Origin: Bacillota bacterium
GTDB taxonomy: Bacteria > Bacillota > Clostridia > Christensenellales > CAG-138
Reading direction: 5' to 3'
DNA length: 64,000 nt
NCBI GenBank assembly: GCA_023390655.1
Contig: JAEWCL010000003.1
Location: forward strand, 124,001-188,000
Every line of letters starts with the position of its first letter. Within the stretch, counting starts at the first letter, position 1. Positions 49,896 through 58,966 of this stretch are shown in pieces. The notes under the pieces are model-generated. The model was not told the origin of the DNA. It was given only the letters and a program-made list of their open reading frames with translations, and did not search any database. Both the position numbers and the translations under genes were made by a program.

Positions 49896-50501
49896 TTACT
49901 TCCATTTCGGGTTGTCGATCACTGCGGGTTTTCCATCGCGCTCTACCATCAGCTTGCGGTATCCTTTGGTTTCGATGGTGCCGTAATCATGCCCGGCGTC
50001 CGCGCGGAAAATGAAGTAAGTCACAAGCGGCTCGTTCGCGCTTACGTTGATGCTGCGGTGCGCGTAGCGCTTGGGCACGTACACGGCCTTGCCCGGCGTC
50101 AGCTCCAGGGAGCGCCAGTCGCCTTCGGGATTTTCAAGCAGCATGTAGCCGTGCCCGCTCAGGCAATAGTACACCTCTGCAGTTTCTAAAATGGTATGGA
50201 AATGGCCCTTGGTCATGTAGTATTCATCGCCGACCTTGCCGGGATACACGATGCTGCAGCCGTAGGCGAGGTCGCCTGCGGTTTCCGGCATGGAAGCAGA
50301 GTGGAACTCGTAAACGAGCGTGTCGCCACCGGTTTCAAGCCTCTTGTCAAATGCCGCGTCGTCATAGAACATGCCCTTCATGTAACTTAGACGGCGCTTG
50401 CCGGTTTCCATCGTGGACGATAGACCCGTCTTCAGGTCAAAATCCACCGTAAAGCCTTTCTCATGATCGAACGGGATGGGGCTCGGATTGAAGTCTGCCA
50501 T
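49896..50501 (-). CDS. Cupin-type glucose-6-phosphate isomerase-like protein
   Basis: The 201-residue protein has the cupin PGI motif: YYMTKGHFHTILETAEVYYC, then GHGYMLLEN and VYVPKRYAHRSINV. His and Glu in GHFHTILETAE bind the metal. Cupin PGIs occur in archaea and some bacteria. In this operon the enzyme may isomerise a different phosphorylated or keto sugar. AGGAGGAG precedes the ATG. Confidence 0.87.
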   Translation of the reverse strand: MADFNPSPIPFDHEKGFTVDFDLKTGLSSTMETGKRRLSYMKGMFYDDAAFDKRLETGGDTLVYEFHSASMPETAGDLAYGCSIVYPGKVGDEYYMTKGHFHTILETAEVYYCLSGHGYMLLENPEGDWRSLELTPGKAVYVPKRYAHRSINVSANEPLVTYFIFRADAGHDYGTIETKGYRKLMVERDGKPAVIDNPKWK

Positions 50502-50516
50502 AGTATCTGCTCCTCC

Positions 50517-51464
50517 TTAACGGTTGTTGTGTTTGGCCGCAATTGCGTCCATCTGGCGCAGTAATGCGCCCTCGATGGGTTTGTGGAACACCTCGGCGAT
50601 CACCTGGGTCCAACCATAGACAAAGTACATCCAGCCATCCTCTATCCTGAGGGACTGCTTTTCCTGCTGTTCTTCCGCCTGGTGCAGGAACCTGAGATCG
50701 CCGCGGTAGTTGATTTCCCATACCATGGCGTTTTTCGGGAACACGGCGGCGTCCGTCAGCGGTGAGCCGGGGCGGTCCTTGCCAAGGCCCGTCGCATTGA
50801 TGATAAGGGAGCCTTCAGGGATAGACGCAAGCACCGCGTCATTCTGCGTGGGCTCTGGGGTGAGATGGTATTCACACGCTACGGTGCCGTCGTTGAGCTT
50901 CTTGTTGATCTCTTCAAGCTCCGTCAGGCGCGGCTGGCTGCGGTTTGCAACGACAATGCGCCTTGGACGGTTGCCCGCAAAATCCTTGCGCATGAAGTAG
51001 GAGCACATGGAAATGCAGCTTCCGCCTGCGCCCATGATAAATACGTCCGCGTTGGGATTGCTTTTCCAATATCCTGCGGGGATGAATTCTTCCATTGCCA
51101 TGCCGCAGCTGATCGGGTCCTTGGCGTGAGCGCAGAGCTTTCCGTCGTGCTTTGAGATGGAGCTCATTTCGCCGAACATCGTTGCGTAAGGATCGAGGTA
51201 TTCAAACAAGTCATGCGCGGCGCTGTAAATATCGATCTTGTGCGTGGTGACAAGCGCGCCCAAGGAAAGGGGATCGTTCTTGATAAAGCTGACTACCTCG
51301 CGGTATATTTCGCGCTCGGCATGGATCGGGATATCGATGCCCTTCAGGACCGCATCAATCCCCAAAGCTTCCGCCCAGTCCGGGAAAACCTTCATGATGG
51401 ATGAGCTGCCCGTTGTGACTCCGATAAAGTACATGGTCGGCTGTGTGGCTTTTACAAGTTGCAT
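50517..51464 (-). CDS. Shikimate dehydrogenase-like protein
   Basis: The 315-residue protein has the shikimate dehydrogenase layout. The N-terminal substrate domain has FIGVTTGSSSIMKVFPDWA and ALVTTHKIDIYSAAHDLF, where the catalytic Lys is expected. A nucleotide-binding part follows (FIMGAGGSCISMCSYFM, IVVANRSQPRLTEL). The start motif differs from biosynthetic AroE (usually GxPIxHSxSP), so it is probably a catabolic relative acting on a ring-shaped or keto-sugar substrate. GGAGGAGG precedes the ATG at 51464. Confidence 0.75.
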   Translation of the reverse strand: MQLVKATQPTMYFIGVTTGSSSIMKVFPDWAEALGIDAVLKGIDIPIHAEREIYREVVSFIKNDPLSLGALVTTHKIDIYSAAHDLFEYLDPYATMFGEMSSISKHDGKLCAHAKDPISCGMAMEEFIPAGYWKSNPNADVFIMGAGGSCISMCSYFMRKDFAGNRPRRIVVANRSQPRLTELEEINKKLNDGTVACEYHLTPEPTQNDAVLASIPEGSLIINATGLGKDRPGSPLTDAAVFPKNAMVWEINYRGDLRFLHQAEEQQEKQSLRIEDGWMYFVYGWTQVIAEVFHKPIEGALLRQMDAIAAKHNNR

Positions 51465-51528
51465 GATTTTCCTCCTCCAATATCCATGGGACGGGCGTTG
51501 CGCCCGGCACCCCATTTTGCTGGCGTTA

Positions 51529-52461
51529 TTATTGAAATGATAGCGCCTGTGCGGCGTTTTTGACTGTCATGGCGGCAATGGCATCCTTTGAGATGCCATG
51601 CGCGCGCAGCATGGGTATAAAGGTATCCAGGATGTAGGAAAGCCCCATGGAGCCGCCGTATGCGGCCAAGCGCTCCCGCGTGGTATCAAGGCTTAACAGA
51701 AGCTTATCTCCATAGCCGCTTGCAAGCATTTCTTCTATGAGTGCGATCAATTGCTCATGGCTGAGATATTTGAGGCGATTTACGCTGTCGTAACAGAGAA
51801 ACGCGCCGGTAGAAAGGAGCTCCTTATGGTAAGCAAAGTCGTACCTGCTTCGGCAGAGATGGCATACGATGATGCGGTCCGCAAAAATGCCCGCGTCCAT
51901 CAGGCGTGTCACTAGGCCCAGCGCGTCTGTATGCGGATCGGTATGTACAAGTACCGGTGCCCCGGTCGCCGTTGCCGCCGCCGTTACCGCAGAGAGGAGC
52001 TTTTCGTAGGTGGCGCTATGACCGCGCTCGTCGAGCGCTATTTTGATGATGCCGGCTTTTGCGCCGATGCGGTTCCCGGAACTGTCAAGCATGCCTTCTC
52101 GTACGTCAGCCAGGAACGTATCTGCAAGCTGCTGCTCCGTATATGAAAAAACAGGGGATTCTTCCCCGTAAAAAAGCATCTTATGATAGCCTGTCGTTGC
52201 AATAATATGTACGCCGGTGCGCGAGGAAGCATCCGCCAAAGCACCCGCCATACGCCCGCAGAAAACAGGCTGGGCGTCCAGAATAGCGCCGCCGCCGCTT
52301 TTCTTGTAGGCAAAAAGCTCCGCATTGGATTGCGCGGCATTGTCCATATAGAGCGCAGGGTTTACAGAAAAGGAAACGCCCTTTTCAATAAACAGGTGCT
52401 CATGGCACTGGGCATGGCCCAACACATCCCCGGGAATGTCGCCTAAAACGGTTCTGATCAT
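51529..52461 (-). CDS. Phosphotriesterase-family amidohydrolase (likely lactonase)
   Basis: The 310-residue barrel has metal ligands His-x-His in CHEHLFIEKG, Lys in AGIIKIALDERGH, His in VLVHTDPHTDALG and VCHLCRSRYDF, and Asp in LSLDTTRERLAAYGG. Bacterial PTE homologs such as Lmo2620 and Pmi1525 hydrolyse phosphorylated sugar lactones. A lactone-opening step after the dehydrogenases is therefore plausible. The ATG at 52461 follows GGAAGGG. Confidence 0.82.
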   Translation of the reverse strand: MIRTVLGDIPGDVLGHAQCHEHLFIEKGVSFSVNPALYMDNAAQSNAELFAYKKSGGGAILDAQPVFCGRMAGALADASSRTGVHIIATTGYHKMLFYGEESPVFSYTEQQLADTFLADVREGMLDSSGNRIGAKAGIIKIALDERGHSATYEKLLSAVTAAATATGAPVLVHTDPHTDALGLVTRLMDAGIFADRIIVCHLCRSRYDFAYHKELLSTGAFLCYDSVNRLKYLSHEQLIALIEEMLASGYGDKLLLSLDTTRERLAAYGGSMGLSYILDTFIPMLRAHGISKDAIAAMTVKNAAQALSFQ

Positions 52462-52545
52462 AGTTGCCCTTCCCCAATCAGCGGAGGATTTATGAAGGTA
52501 ATCCGGCAGCGCCTGTTGCATGGCACTGCCGGTCAAGGAGCGTTG

Positions 52546-53586
52546 TTATTGGAACAGGAACACGTGCTTGAGGCCTTTTGCAAGCCTTGCGTTTTCAAAC
52601 GCCTGCTGATAGTCCTTCAACGAATAGCGGTGCGTGACGATCTTTGAAACATCCAAAAGACCCTGGGCAACGAATTCCATCGTCTTGCGGTACTGCGCGA
52701 TGCTCGAACGGGTGGAACCCGTGAGATAAAGCTCCTTGTAGTGGACAAGGTTGGTGTTGATGGCAACAGGCTGCTTGCTCTCGGGCACGCCGCCAAAGAA
52801 ATTGATCCTGCCGCCGTAATTCATCAGTTCCAGCATGGCGGACTGTACCTGCGGCACCGGGCAGGCGGTAATGGCAACGTCAAGACCGCGCCCGTTCGTC
52901 TGCTGCATGATAAAGCCCTTCAAATCATCGCCGCTGTATGTGCTGATAAAAGGCATGACCTCCTTGCAGTAGGCAAGGCGCTCGGCACTAAGATCGTTCA
53001 TCATGACAGAGGCGCCCGCCATATTGAGAAGCATCGCATGCATTACGCCGATGGGGCCTGCGCCGACTACGAGAGCTAGGTCGCCGGGCTTGACAAAGCA
53101 CTTACTAAAACCGTTGTACACGCAGGAAAGGGGTTCGACAACCGCCGCGGCTTCGCTGGTGACGTGATCCGGCAGAACCATCAGGTTTCCGCGCAGCACG
53201 GCGTCCGCGGGAATTTTCACATACTCGGCGAACGCGCCGTCCATATTGATGCCAAAGGCGCGGTAATCATCGCACAGGTGGAAGTTGCCGGAAACGCACC
53301 GGTCGCAGATGCCGCAGCCGATGTTGGGCTGCATGGCAACGCGCATGCCGGGCTTGTAGAAGGGGACCTTCGCGCCGACCTCTACGATGGTGCCGGAAAA
53401 TTCATGCCCCAATGTGAGGGGATGCTCCGCATCCACGTTTTTGTAGCCGTTCTGGAACATACGAAGGTCTGTACCGCAAACGGAGGCGGCTTCGGTTTTT
53501 AACAGCAGTTCATCATCCGCAATTTTGGGGACTTCAATGTCCACCAGGCGCACATCGTTTGCGCCGAAGAGACGCAGGCTTTGCAT
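52546..53586 (-). CDS. Zinc-dependent medium-chain dehydrogenase (sorbitol dehydrogenase-like)
   Basis: The 346-residue protein has catalytic zinc ligands in SVCGTDLRMF and GHEFSGTIVEVG, a structural zinc set CGICDRCVSGNFHLC, and the NAD motif VVGAGPIGVMHAM. It would oxidise a secondary alcohol of a sugar or polyol. AGGAAC lies upstream, 24 bases after the Gfo/Idh gene stop. Confidence 0.9.
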   Translation of the reverse strand: MQSLRLFGANDVRLVDIEVPKIADDELLLKTEAASVCGTDLRMFQNGYKNVDAEHPLTLGHEFSGTIVEVGAKVPFYKPGMRVAMQPNIGCGICDRCVSGNFHLCDDYRAFGINMDGAFAEYVKIPADAVLRGNLMVLPDHVTSEAAAVVEPLSCVYNGFSKCFVKPGDLALVVGAGPIGVMHAMLLNMAGASVMMNDLSAERLAYCKEVMPFISTYSGDDLKGFIMQQTNGRGLDVAITACPVPQVQSAMLELMNYGGRINFFGGVPESKQPVAINTNLVHYKELYLTGSTRSSIAQYRKTMEFVAQGLLDVSKIVTHRYSLKDYQQAFENARLAKGLKHVFLFQ

Positions 53587-53610
53587 ATTAGTTCCTCCGT
53601 TTTATAAAAT

Positions 53611-54633
53611 TCAGGACAGCTTGACGAGGCGTTTTTCCAGTATGGAAGCGTTTCCGGCCTCCACAATGGCGACGGCCATGCGTCCGTCCACACCGCTCAC
53701 CATGGGCGGCGTATCGTTTTTAATGCAGTCCACAAACGCGATATCCTCTGCAAGATAAGCGTCACGGAACAGCGTCATCCAGCTGTTGATGAAGGGGGAA
53801 GAGGTGCCGTTTGTTTTGGTGGAGCATTTTAAGAACGCGCCTTCGGTCCTGCCTACATGCAGCACGCCCTTGGTGCCCACGAGTTCCATCTTGGAGTCAT
53901 AGCCGTATTCCACGTAGGCCGCGCCGTCAATGGAGAATTGAACGCCGTTTTGAAACTGGCCGGTCATGACCACATTGTCATAATAATCGGGATATTCCTC
54001 CACGGCGTCGGGATTCCGGTAGTTACCGCCGATGGCGTAGAGGGTATCGATCTCACTCTCCGCGAACCAGCGGATGCTGTCAATATCATGGGAATTGATT
54101 TCCGCCAAAATGCCGTTGGATTTCTTTAAGTCATACATCCACGGGCGGGGCTTGCTCGGCCCGCGCGTATTGGAGCGGATGAGGACGAGGTCGCCGATGG
54201 CGCCTTCTGCAATAAGGCGCTTGGCTTCCTGGAAGCTTTCATCAAAGCGGCGCATAAAGCCGATCTGCAGCTTTACGCCGTTTGCATCGCAGGCTTTTAC
54301 CATTTCATCGCATTCGCTTGTGTTCATTGCCATCGGCTTTTCGCAGAACACGTGTTTCTTAGCGTTTGCGCAATCGATGACGATCTGCTTGTGCAGGTTT
54401 GTGGGAGAGACGACGACCACGGCATCCACCGCCGGGTCCTTCAACGCGTCGCGGTAATCCGTATAATAGGTGTCGATCCCAAGAGAAGCAGCCGCTTCCT
54501 TGGCGCTTTCCTCCACCACGTCAACAACTGCGGTCATACGCGCGCCTTCCACCTTGTTCTGGAAGTTCTTTGCATGGATCATGCCCGCGCGGCCCGCGCC
54601 GATCAAACAAATGCCCAACACCTGATTTGCCAT
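53611..54633 (-). CDS. Gfo/Idh/MocA-family oxidoreductase (third), inositol dehydrogenase-like
   Basis: The 340-residue protein has LIGAGRAGMIHAKNF, CEKPMAMNTSECDEM and the substrate-domain segment IGFMRRFDESFQEAKRL, with a later ILAEINSHDIDSIRWF that supplies the catalytic Asp/His. This set is close to inositol 2-dehydrogenases (IolG). It is the first gene of the seven-gene minus-strand operon behind the promoter at 54674-54702 and probably carries out the first oxidation. Confidence 0.9.
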   Translation of the reverse strand: MANQVLGICLIGAGRAGMIHAKNFQNKVEGARMTAVVDVVEESAKEAAASLGIDTYYTDYRDALKDPAVDAVVVVSPTNLHKQIVIDCANAKKHVFCEKPMAMNTSECDEMVKACDANGVKLQIGFMRRFDESFQEAKRLIAEGAIGDLVLIRSNTRGPSKPRPWMYDLKKSNGILAEINSHDIDSIRWFAESEIDTLYAIGGNYRNPDAVEEYPDYYDNVVMTGQFQNGVQFSIDGAAYVEYGYDSKMELVGTKGVLHVGRTEGAFLKCSTKTNGTSSPFINSWMTLFRDAYLAEDIAFVDCIKNDTPPMVSGVDGRMAVAIVEAGNASILEKRLVKLS

Positions 54634-54673
54634 GTATACTATCCCCTAACTCTCCGATTGTTGTGTTAAGTAT

Positions 54674-54715
54674 AGTATATATCAGATTCTCGCACTTATC
54701 AAGCGTTTATTATCG
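54674..54715 (-). promoter_or_regulatory. Promoter of the seven-gene catabolic operon with CGATAATAAA box
   Basis: On the minus strand, TTGATA (54697-54702), a 17-base spacer and TATACT (54674-54679) form the promoter. CGATAATAAA (54706-54715) lies just upstream. A near-identical CGATAACAAA sits in the promoter at 57210-57238, so both may be bound by the DeoR protein. Confidence 0.62.
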
Positions 54716-54719
54716 ATAT

Positions 54720-55520
54720 TTATTGTTTGTTATCAATTTCGGCCAGATGTACCTCGACGCCCATCTGCTTGATGGCATCCACAAACGCGGGATCAGCGTC
54801 CTGGTCGGTGATCATCACATCTACATTGGACAGCGTCGTAAACGTAATAAAGGCAGATTTCCCAAGCTTGCTGCTGTCCGCAAGCAGGTAGACTTCATCC
54901 GCGGCGTCGATCATGTGCGTCTTGATGCCCGCCATATCCATGCTGGGGGTGGTGACGCCCTTTGTGGGGTGTACGCCGTTTGCGGCCGCGAACGCCTTGT
55001 CCACGTGCAGGTTTGCGATGCTGTCAATCGCCATTTGTCCCACGGTGCAGTGAAAGTGCCGCCTGAGCGCGCCGCCGGCAAGGATGATCGAGACGTCCGT
55101 GTTATGCTCAAGATAAGAGGCGATCTGGATATCGTTTGTGACAACCGTCAGGTTGTCAATGCCGCCAAGGTGCTTCGCGAGCTCCATTGTTGTGGTGCCG
55201 GTGTCGAGCGCAATGGCGTCCCCGGGCTGGATGAACGTTGTGGCCAGGCGGGCGATCGCCTGCTTTTGCGCCACATGCTCCACCTCTTTTTGCGAGGTGT
55301 TGGGTTCATAATTGATGCGGCTGCTGCTGATAGCACCCCCATGCGTACGCTTGATGGCGCCCGCCTCTTCAAGCTCGCGCAGGTCGTTCCGTATGGTAGC
55401 GGGGGAGACGGAGAAATGGTCGCACAGGTAGGTCACCGTGGCCTTCCCCATCTTGTTGACGATATCAATAATGGTTTGTTTGCGGACTTCCGCAAATACA
55501 ATATCCGGCTGTTTGGACAT
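54720..55520 (-). CDS. DeoR/GlpR-family transcriptional regulator
   Basis: The 266-residue regulator has an N-terminal DeoR helix-turn-helix (TVTYLCDHFSVSPATIRNDL, then ELEEAGAIKRTHGGA) and a C-terminal sugar-phosphate-sensing domain with LDTGTTTMELAKHL and LADSSKLGKSAF. Phosphorylated intermediates made by the adjacent FGGY kinases are likely effectors. AAGGAGGAAA precedes the ATG at 55520. It follows the kinase gene at 55646 on the same strand. Confidence 0.93.
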   Translation of the reverse strand: MSKQPDIVFAEVRKQTIIDIVNKMGKATVTYLCDHFSVSPATIRNDLRELEEAGAIKRTHGGAISSSRINYEPNTSQKEVEHVAQKQAIARLATTFIQPGDAIALDTGTTTMELAKHLGGIDNLTVVTNDIQIASYLEHNTDVSIILAGGALRRHFHCTVGQMAIDSIANLHVDKAFAAANGVHPTKGVTTPSMDMAGIKTHMIDAADEVYLLADSSKLGKSAFITFTTLSNVDVMITDQDADPAFVDAIKQMGVEVHLAEIDNKQ

Positions 55521-55645
55521 ACTCTTTTCCTCCTTCGCCGAACCCCCCCTGGGGCTTCGGAATTTCAATATAGCGCGCTGGCAAAGCCTGCGGCTTTGAC
55601 GGCCTTAAGTCTGCTGTGTGCGCTTACGCGCAGGATCAGGGCGTA

Positions 55646-57166
55646 TCAAAATCCGGTAAGCGGATTGCCTTTATAAAACGCGGTCAGGTGTTCCATCGCC
55701 GCAAGATATGCGTCCGCATAGGGGCCATACGCCGTGTGCTTTGCGGCGTCCGCGCGGTAGGTGCTGTGCTGTTTCATAATGCCCTGTATGGGAGCCTTAT
55801 AATCCTTCAATACCCCCGCGCCGATGCCTGCGATGACGGCGCTGCCGATGAGCGCGGTCTCTCCGGTTTCAAACGTTTCCACAGTGATGCCGAGCACATC
55901 GGCCTTTACCTGATTGAATAACCTAGAGTTTGCGCCCCCGCCTATGGAAAGCATACGCGCAAAGTCCCGTTCGGGGTAAAGCCTCTTTAATACGGAAAGG
56001 TAATAGCGGTATTCGTAAGCGACCGCTTCCATGACGGAGCGGTACATATGCCCGCGCGTATGCTTGAAATCAAGCCCCAGGAAGCTGCCCTTGAGGTTCG
56101 GGTTGTTGGGCAGAACCCGGCCGGAGAAATGCGGGATAAACAGCAGCCCTTCGCTGCCGCAGGGTAAGGGGGTGGCTTCCGCCTCCAGTTCAGCATATGT
56201 GGCGGCAGGATTACCGCTTAACGTATCCCGGAACCAGCGGATGCACATGCCGCCGCCGTTGATATAGGCAAGCGGCAGCCACAGCCCATCGACCGGGCTT
56301 CGCATCATGGTAAGCGTCTCATTTTCCGCATCCGGCACAAAGCCGTTCACCACGCTGCACATCACGGATGCGGTACCCGCGCAGTCCAGCACAAGATCGG
56401 GTTCAAACATGCCCGAGCCGAACGTGCTTGCCGCCGTATCGCCGCAGCCCGCGACAACGGGAATACCCTCCATGGTACCGCTGAGCTCGGCAAACGCGCG
56501 GGTTGTCTTGCCGATGACTTCAAACGGCGAGACGATGCGTGCCATTTTTTCTTTTTCTACGCCGAATGTTTCGAGCAGCTCATCCGACCATTGCTTGTTC
56601 AGGTTATCCGCAAAGCCGGAAAAGTGCAGGTGCGTATAGTCAAAATAAGCGTCATGGCCGCTTTGCCCCGTCATTTTCCCGACGATATACGCGTGAGGCA
56701 GCACAAATTTTGCTGTCTTCTGATAAGCGTCCGGATGCTCATGCTTCCACCAGAGGATTTTCGGGCCGTGCGTGTAGGTGATGGGGCCTCCGGTGATTTC
56801 AATGGCCCGCTTTCCAGCTTGCTGCCGCATATGGTCCATATATTTGCCGCAGCGCATGTCCAGCCATGAATCATAATAGGTGGAAGCTTCACCGTCCGCG
56901 CCCACGCCCATAATGCCCGCCATCTGGCCGTCCAGCCCAATTGCGGCGATCTTGGCAGGGGAGATGTTTGTTTGCTCCACAAGAAGCTTGATGGTGTTTG
57001 CAGAGGAACGGTAAAGATCATCCGCTTCCTGCCACGCGGTACCGGGTGCGGGGGAAATGATGCGGGAAGGCTCGAACGCGGTTGCAAGCAGATGGAGGTC
57101 TGCATCGAATAAAGCGGCCTTGGTGCCCTGCGTGCCGATATCCACGCCGATTAAGTAAGCGCTCAT
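55646..57166 (-). CDS. FGGY-family carbohydrate kinase (xylulokinase-like)
   Basis: The 506-residue kinase has the N-terminal GVDIGTQGTKAALFDADLHL, a substrate-site GLDGQMAGIMGVG, VVAGCGDTAASTFGSGM, and the C-terminal SIGGGANSRLFNQVKADVLG. It resembles xylulokinases, but the substrate is unknown. AAGGAGG precedes the ATG at 57166. It has its own promoter and is likely co-transcribed with the DeoR gene. Confidence 0.9.
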   Translation of the reverse strand: MSAYLIGVDIGTQGTKAALFDADLHLLATAFEPSRIISPAPGTAWQEADDLYRSSANTIKLLVEQTNISPAKIAAIGLDGQMAGIMGVGADGEASTYYDSWLDMRCGKYMDHMRQQAGKRAIEITGGPITYTHGPKILWWKHEHPDAYQKTAKFVLPHAYIVGKMTGQSGHDAYFDYTHLHFSGFADNLNKQWSDELLETFGVEKEKMARIVSPFEVIGKTTRAFAELSGTMEGIPVVAGCGDTAASTFGSGMFEPDLVLDCAGTASVMCSVVNGFVPDAENETLTMMRSPVDGLWLPLAYINGGGMCIRWFRDTLSGNPAATYAELEAEATPLPCGSEGLLFIPHFSGRVLPNNPNLKGSFLGLDFKHTRGHMYRSVMEAVAYEYRYYLSVLKRLYPERDFARMLSIGGGANSRLFNQVKADVLGITVETFETGETALIGSAVIAGIGAGVLKDYKAPIQGIMKQHSTYRADAAKHTAYGPYADAYLAAMEHLTAFYKGNPLTGF

Positions 57167-57209
57167 ATAGGCCTCCTTTATTGTATTGTGTTGTTTTCTA
57201 TTATTTATT

Positions 57210-57238
57210 ATTGTATTTGTTATCGCTTTGTATGTCAA
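57210..57238 (-). promoter_or_regulatory. Promoter of the FGGY kinase-DeoR pair, with CGATAACAAA in the spacer
   Basis: On the minus strand, TTGACA (57233-57238), a 17-base spacer and TACAAT (57210-57215) make a near-consensus promoter. CGATAACAAA (57216-57225) lies between the two elements and may be a DeoR-family binding site. Confidence 0.75.
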
Positions 57239-57338
57239 TGCTTTTATACAGTATTGGAATATGTGAGCAGGCCCGAGCTTTGCCGGAGTTCCTCGTGCAA
57301 AACGGGGATGTTTTGTGGGGCGTTTGGGGCAAGAGCAG

Positions 57339-57374
57339 AACGGCTCCCGTCCGGATTTCCGGACGGGAGCCGTT
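57339..57374. terminator. 16-base-pair perfect hairpin after the second FGGY kinase
   Basis: Bases 57339-57354 pair perfectly with 57359-57374 around a four-base loop. There is no strong U tract on either side. It lies between the stop at 57418 and the next promoter and probably ends the aldolase-kinase transcript. Confidence 0.65.
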
Positions 57375-57417
57375 GAATGGCTGAAACTGTTTTGCTTTTA
57401 GAGGATAGGCAGCTTCG

Positions 57418-58953
57418 TTAGAGCGATTGCTGGAGCTTGTCCCCGTAGAGCGCCATAAAGTGCGCGCCAAAGCGGGAAAGCGCATAATGCTGGCGGTAGG
57501 CGCGGGTGCGCTCGGCGTCGGGATGCTCCACGCTCTGGAGTTCATGCACGCGGTCGAGCACATCATAGCTTTTCCAGTAGCCAAGGCCGTATGCGGCGAG
57601 CGCTGCCGCGCCAAGCGATGCTGCGTTTTGGTCGATGCTGGTTTTTAGAATGCGCATATCAAACACATCCGCAAACATCTGCCGCCAGAAGGGACTTTTG
57701 CTGCCCCCGCCCACCAGCAGCAGCTCGGGAAGCTTGTCCTGGTATTTTTCTAAGATCGTCATGGCGTAGTAGAGATTGTAGGTGATGCCTTCAAGCGATG
57801 CGCGGATAAGATCGCACCGGTCATGGGAGAGACCAAGCCCCAGAAAGCCGCCGCGAATGTTCTTGGTTTCCTCAATCATCGCGCCGCCTGCAAGGCTCGG
57901 GTTAAACAGCACGCCGTTTGCGCCGATGGGGGAGCGGGCGGCAAGCTTGTTCATTTCGATATAGGCGTCCGCAATCTCGCCGCGGGCTTCCTGCTCCACA
58001 AGGTCGGGGCAGAGTGTATCGCGTATCCAGCGGAAGCTGCTGCCGGCTGCAAAAATACTGGTGGCGGAAGCGTAGAGTCCCTCCACCACATGCGCGAATA
58101 CAAACGGCTTATAAGTAAAGTCCAGCAGCGGTTGATCGCCTACAACGGCAATCCAGCTTGAGGAGCCAAGAGAAAGGTAGGCGCGGCCATTCTTAATGCC
58201 CTTCGCGCCGAGCGCCATGCAGGAATTGTCCACACCGCCCGCCACAACGCGGACGTTTGTGGTAAGACCAAGCGCCTTTGCCGCTTCCCGCGTGAGTGTG
58301 CCCACCACCTCGTGCGATTGTAACAGTTCCGGGAACAGCTCTTTTCTGACGCCTGCCGCTGCAAGGAGATCGTCCACATAACAGCGCTGCTTCAAATCAT
58401 ATACGCCGCTGCCCGAAGCATAGGAGTGGTCCGTGCACATGCGGCCCGTCAGCTTCAGGTTGCAGTAATCCTTGGAGCCTAAAATTTTGTAGGCTTTTTC
58501 GTAAAGCGCAGGTTCGTTGTCCCGGTACCACATGATTTTAAATACCGAGTAGCATTCTGCCGGGAACCCGTTGCCGGTGGTCATATACCATTGTTCATAG
58601 GGGACTTTTGTAAAGAACGTTTCCGCCTGCTTTGTAGCGCGCGTATCGGACCAAAGCGGCGTACACTCGCGCAGCAGGTTTCCCTCCCTGTCTACGGGCA
58701 CCACGCCCAGCGAATGGCCGGAAATGCTGATGCCTACGACGTCCTCAGGGGGTGTTGCGGTCTTTTGCATCAGGTGGCGGGTGGAAGAGAGGATACCGTT
58801 CCACCAAAGCGCGGGGCTTTGCTCATGCACGCCGCCCGCTTTATAGACGGCGTCATATTGCTCAAACGCGTCCGCAAGGGAAACGCCTTCTATTGTGAAC
58901 AGGGAGGCCTTGATGCCGCCTGTCCCCAGATCATATGCGATGATTTTTTCCAA
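57418..58953 (-). CDS. FGGY-family carbohydrate kinase (second)
   Basis: The 511-residue kinase has YDLGTGGIKASLFTIEGV, GISISGHSLGVVPVDREG, VVAGGVDNSCMALGAKG and the C-terminal LLLVGGGSKSPFWRQMFADV. It is only distantly similar to the kinase at 55646, so the two probably use different sugars. It lies 13 bases after the DeoC-like aldolase gene in the same operon, suggesting it makes the phosphate that the aldolase cleaves. Confidence 0.9.
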   Translation of the reverse strand: MEKIIAYDLGTGGIKASLFTIEGVSLADAFEQYDAVYKAGGVHEQSPALWWNGILSSTRHLMQKTATPPEDVVGISISGHSLGVVPVDREGNLLRECTPLWSDTRATKQAETFFTKVPYEQWYMTTGNGFPAECYSVFKIMWYRDNEPALYEKAYKILGSKDYCNLKLTGRMCTDHSYASGSGVYDLKQRCYVDDLLAAAGVRKELFPELLQSHEVVGTLTREAAKALGLTTNVRVVAGGVDNSCMALGAKGIKNGRAYLSLGSSSWIAVVGDQPLLDFTYKPFVFAHVVEGLYASATSIFAAGSSFRWIRDTLCPDLVEQEARGEIADAYIEMNKLAARSPIGANGVLFNPSLAGGAMIEETKNIRGGFLGLGLSHDRCDLIRASLEGITYNLYYAMTILEKYQDKLPELLLVGGGSKSPFWRQMFADVFDMRILKTSIDQNAASLGAAALAAYGLGYWKSYDVLDRVHELQSVEHPDAERTRAYRQHYALSRFGAHFMALYGDKLQQSL

Positions 58954-58966
58954 GGCTTCCTCCTTA

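Noticed and set aside
54399..55676. Plus-strand open frame of 425 codons across the DeoR gene
   Set aside because: It is antisense to the Gfo/Idh and DeoR genes and shows no recognisable domain or start signal.
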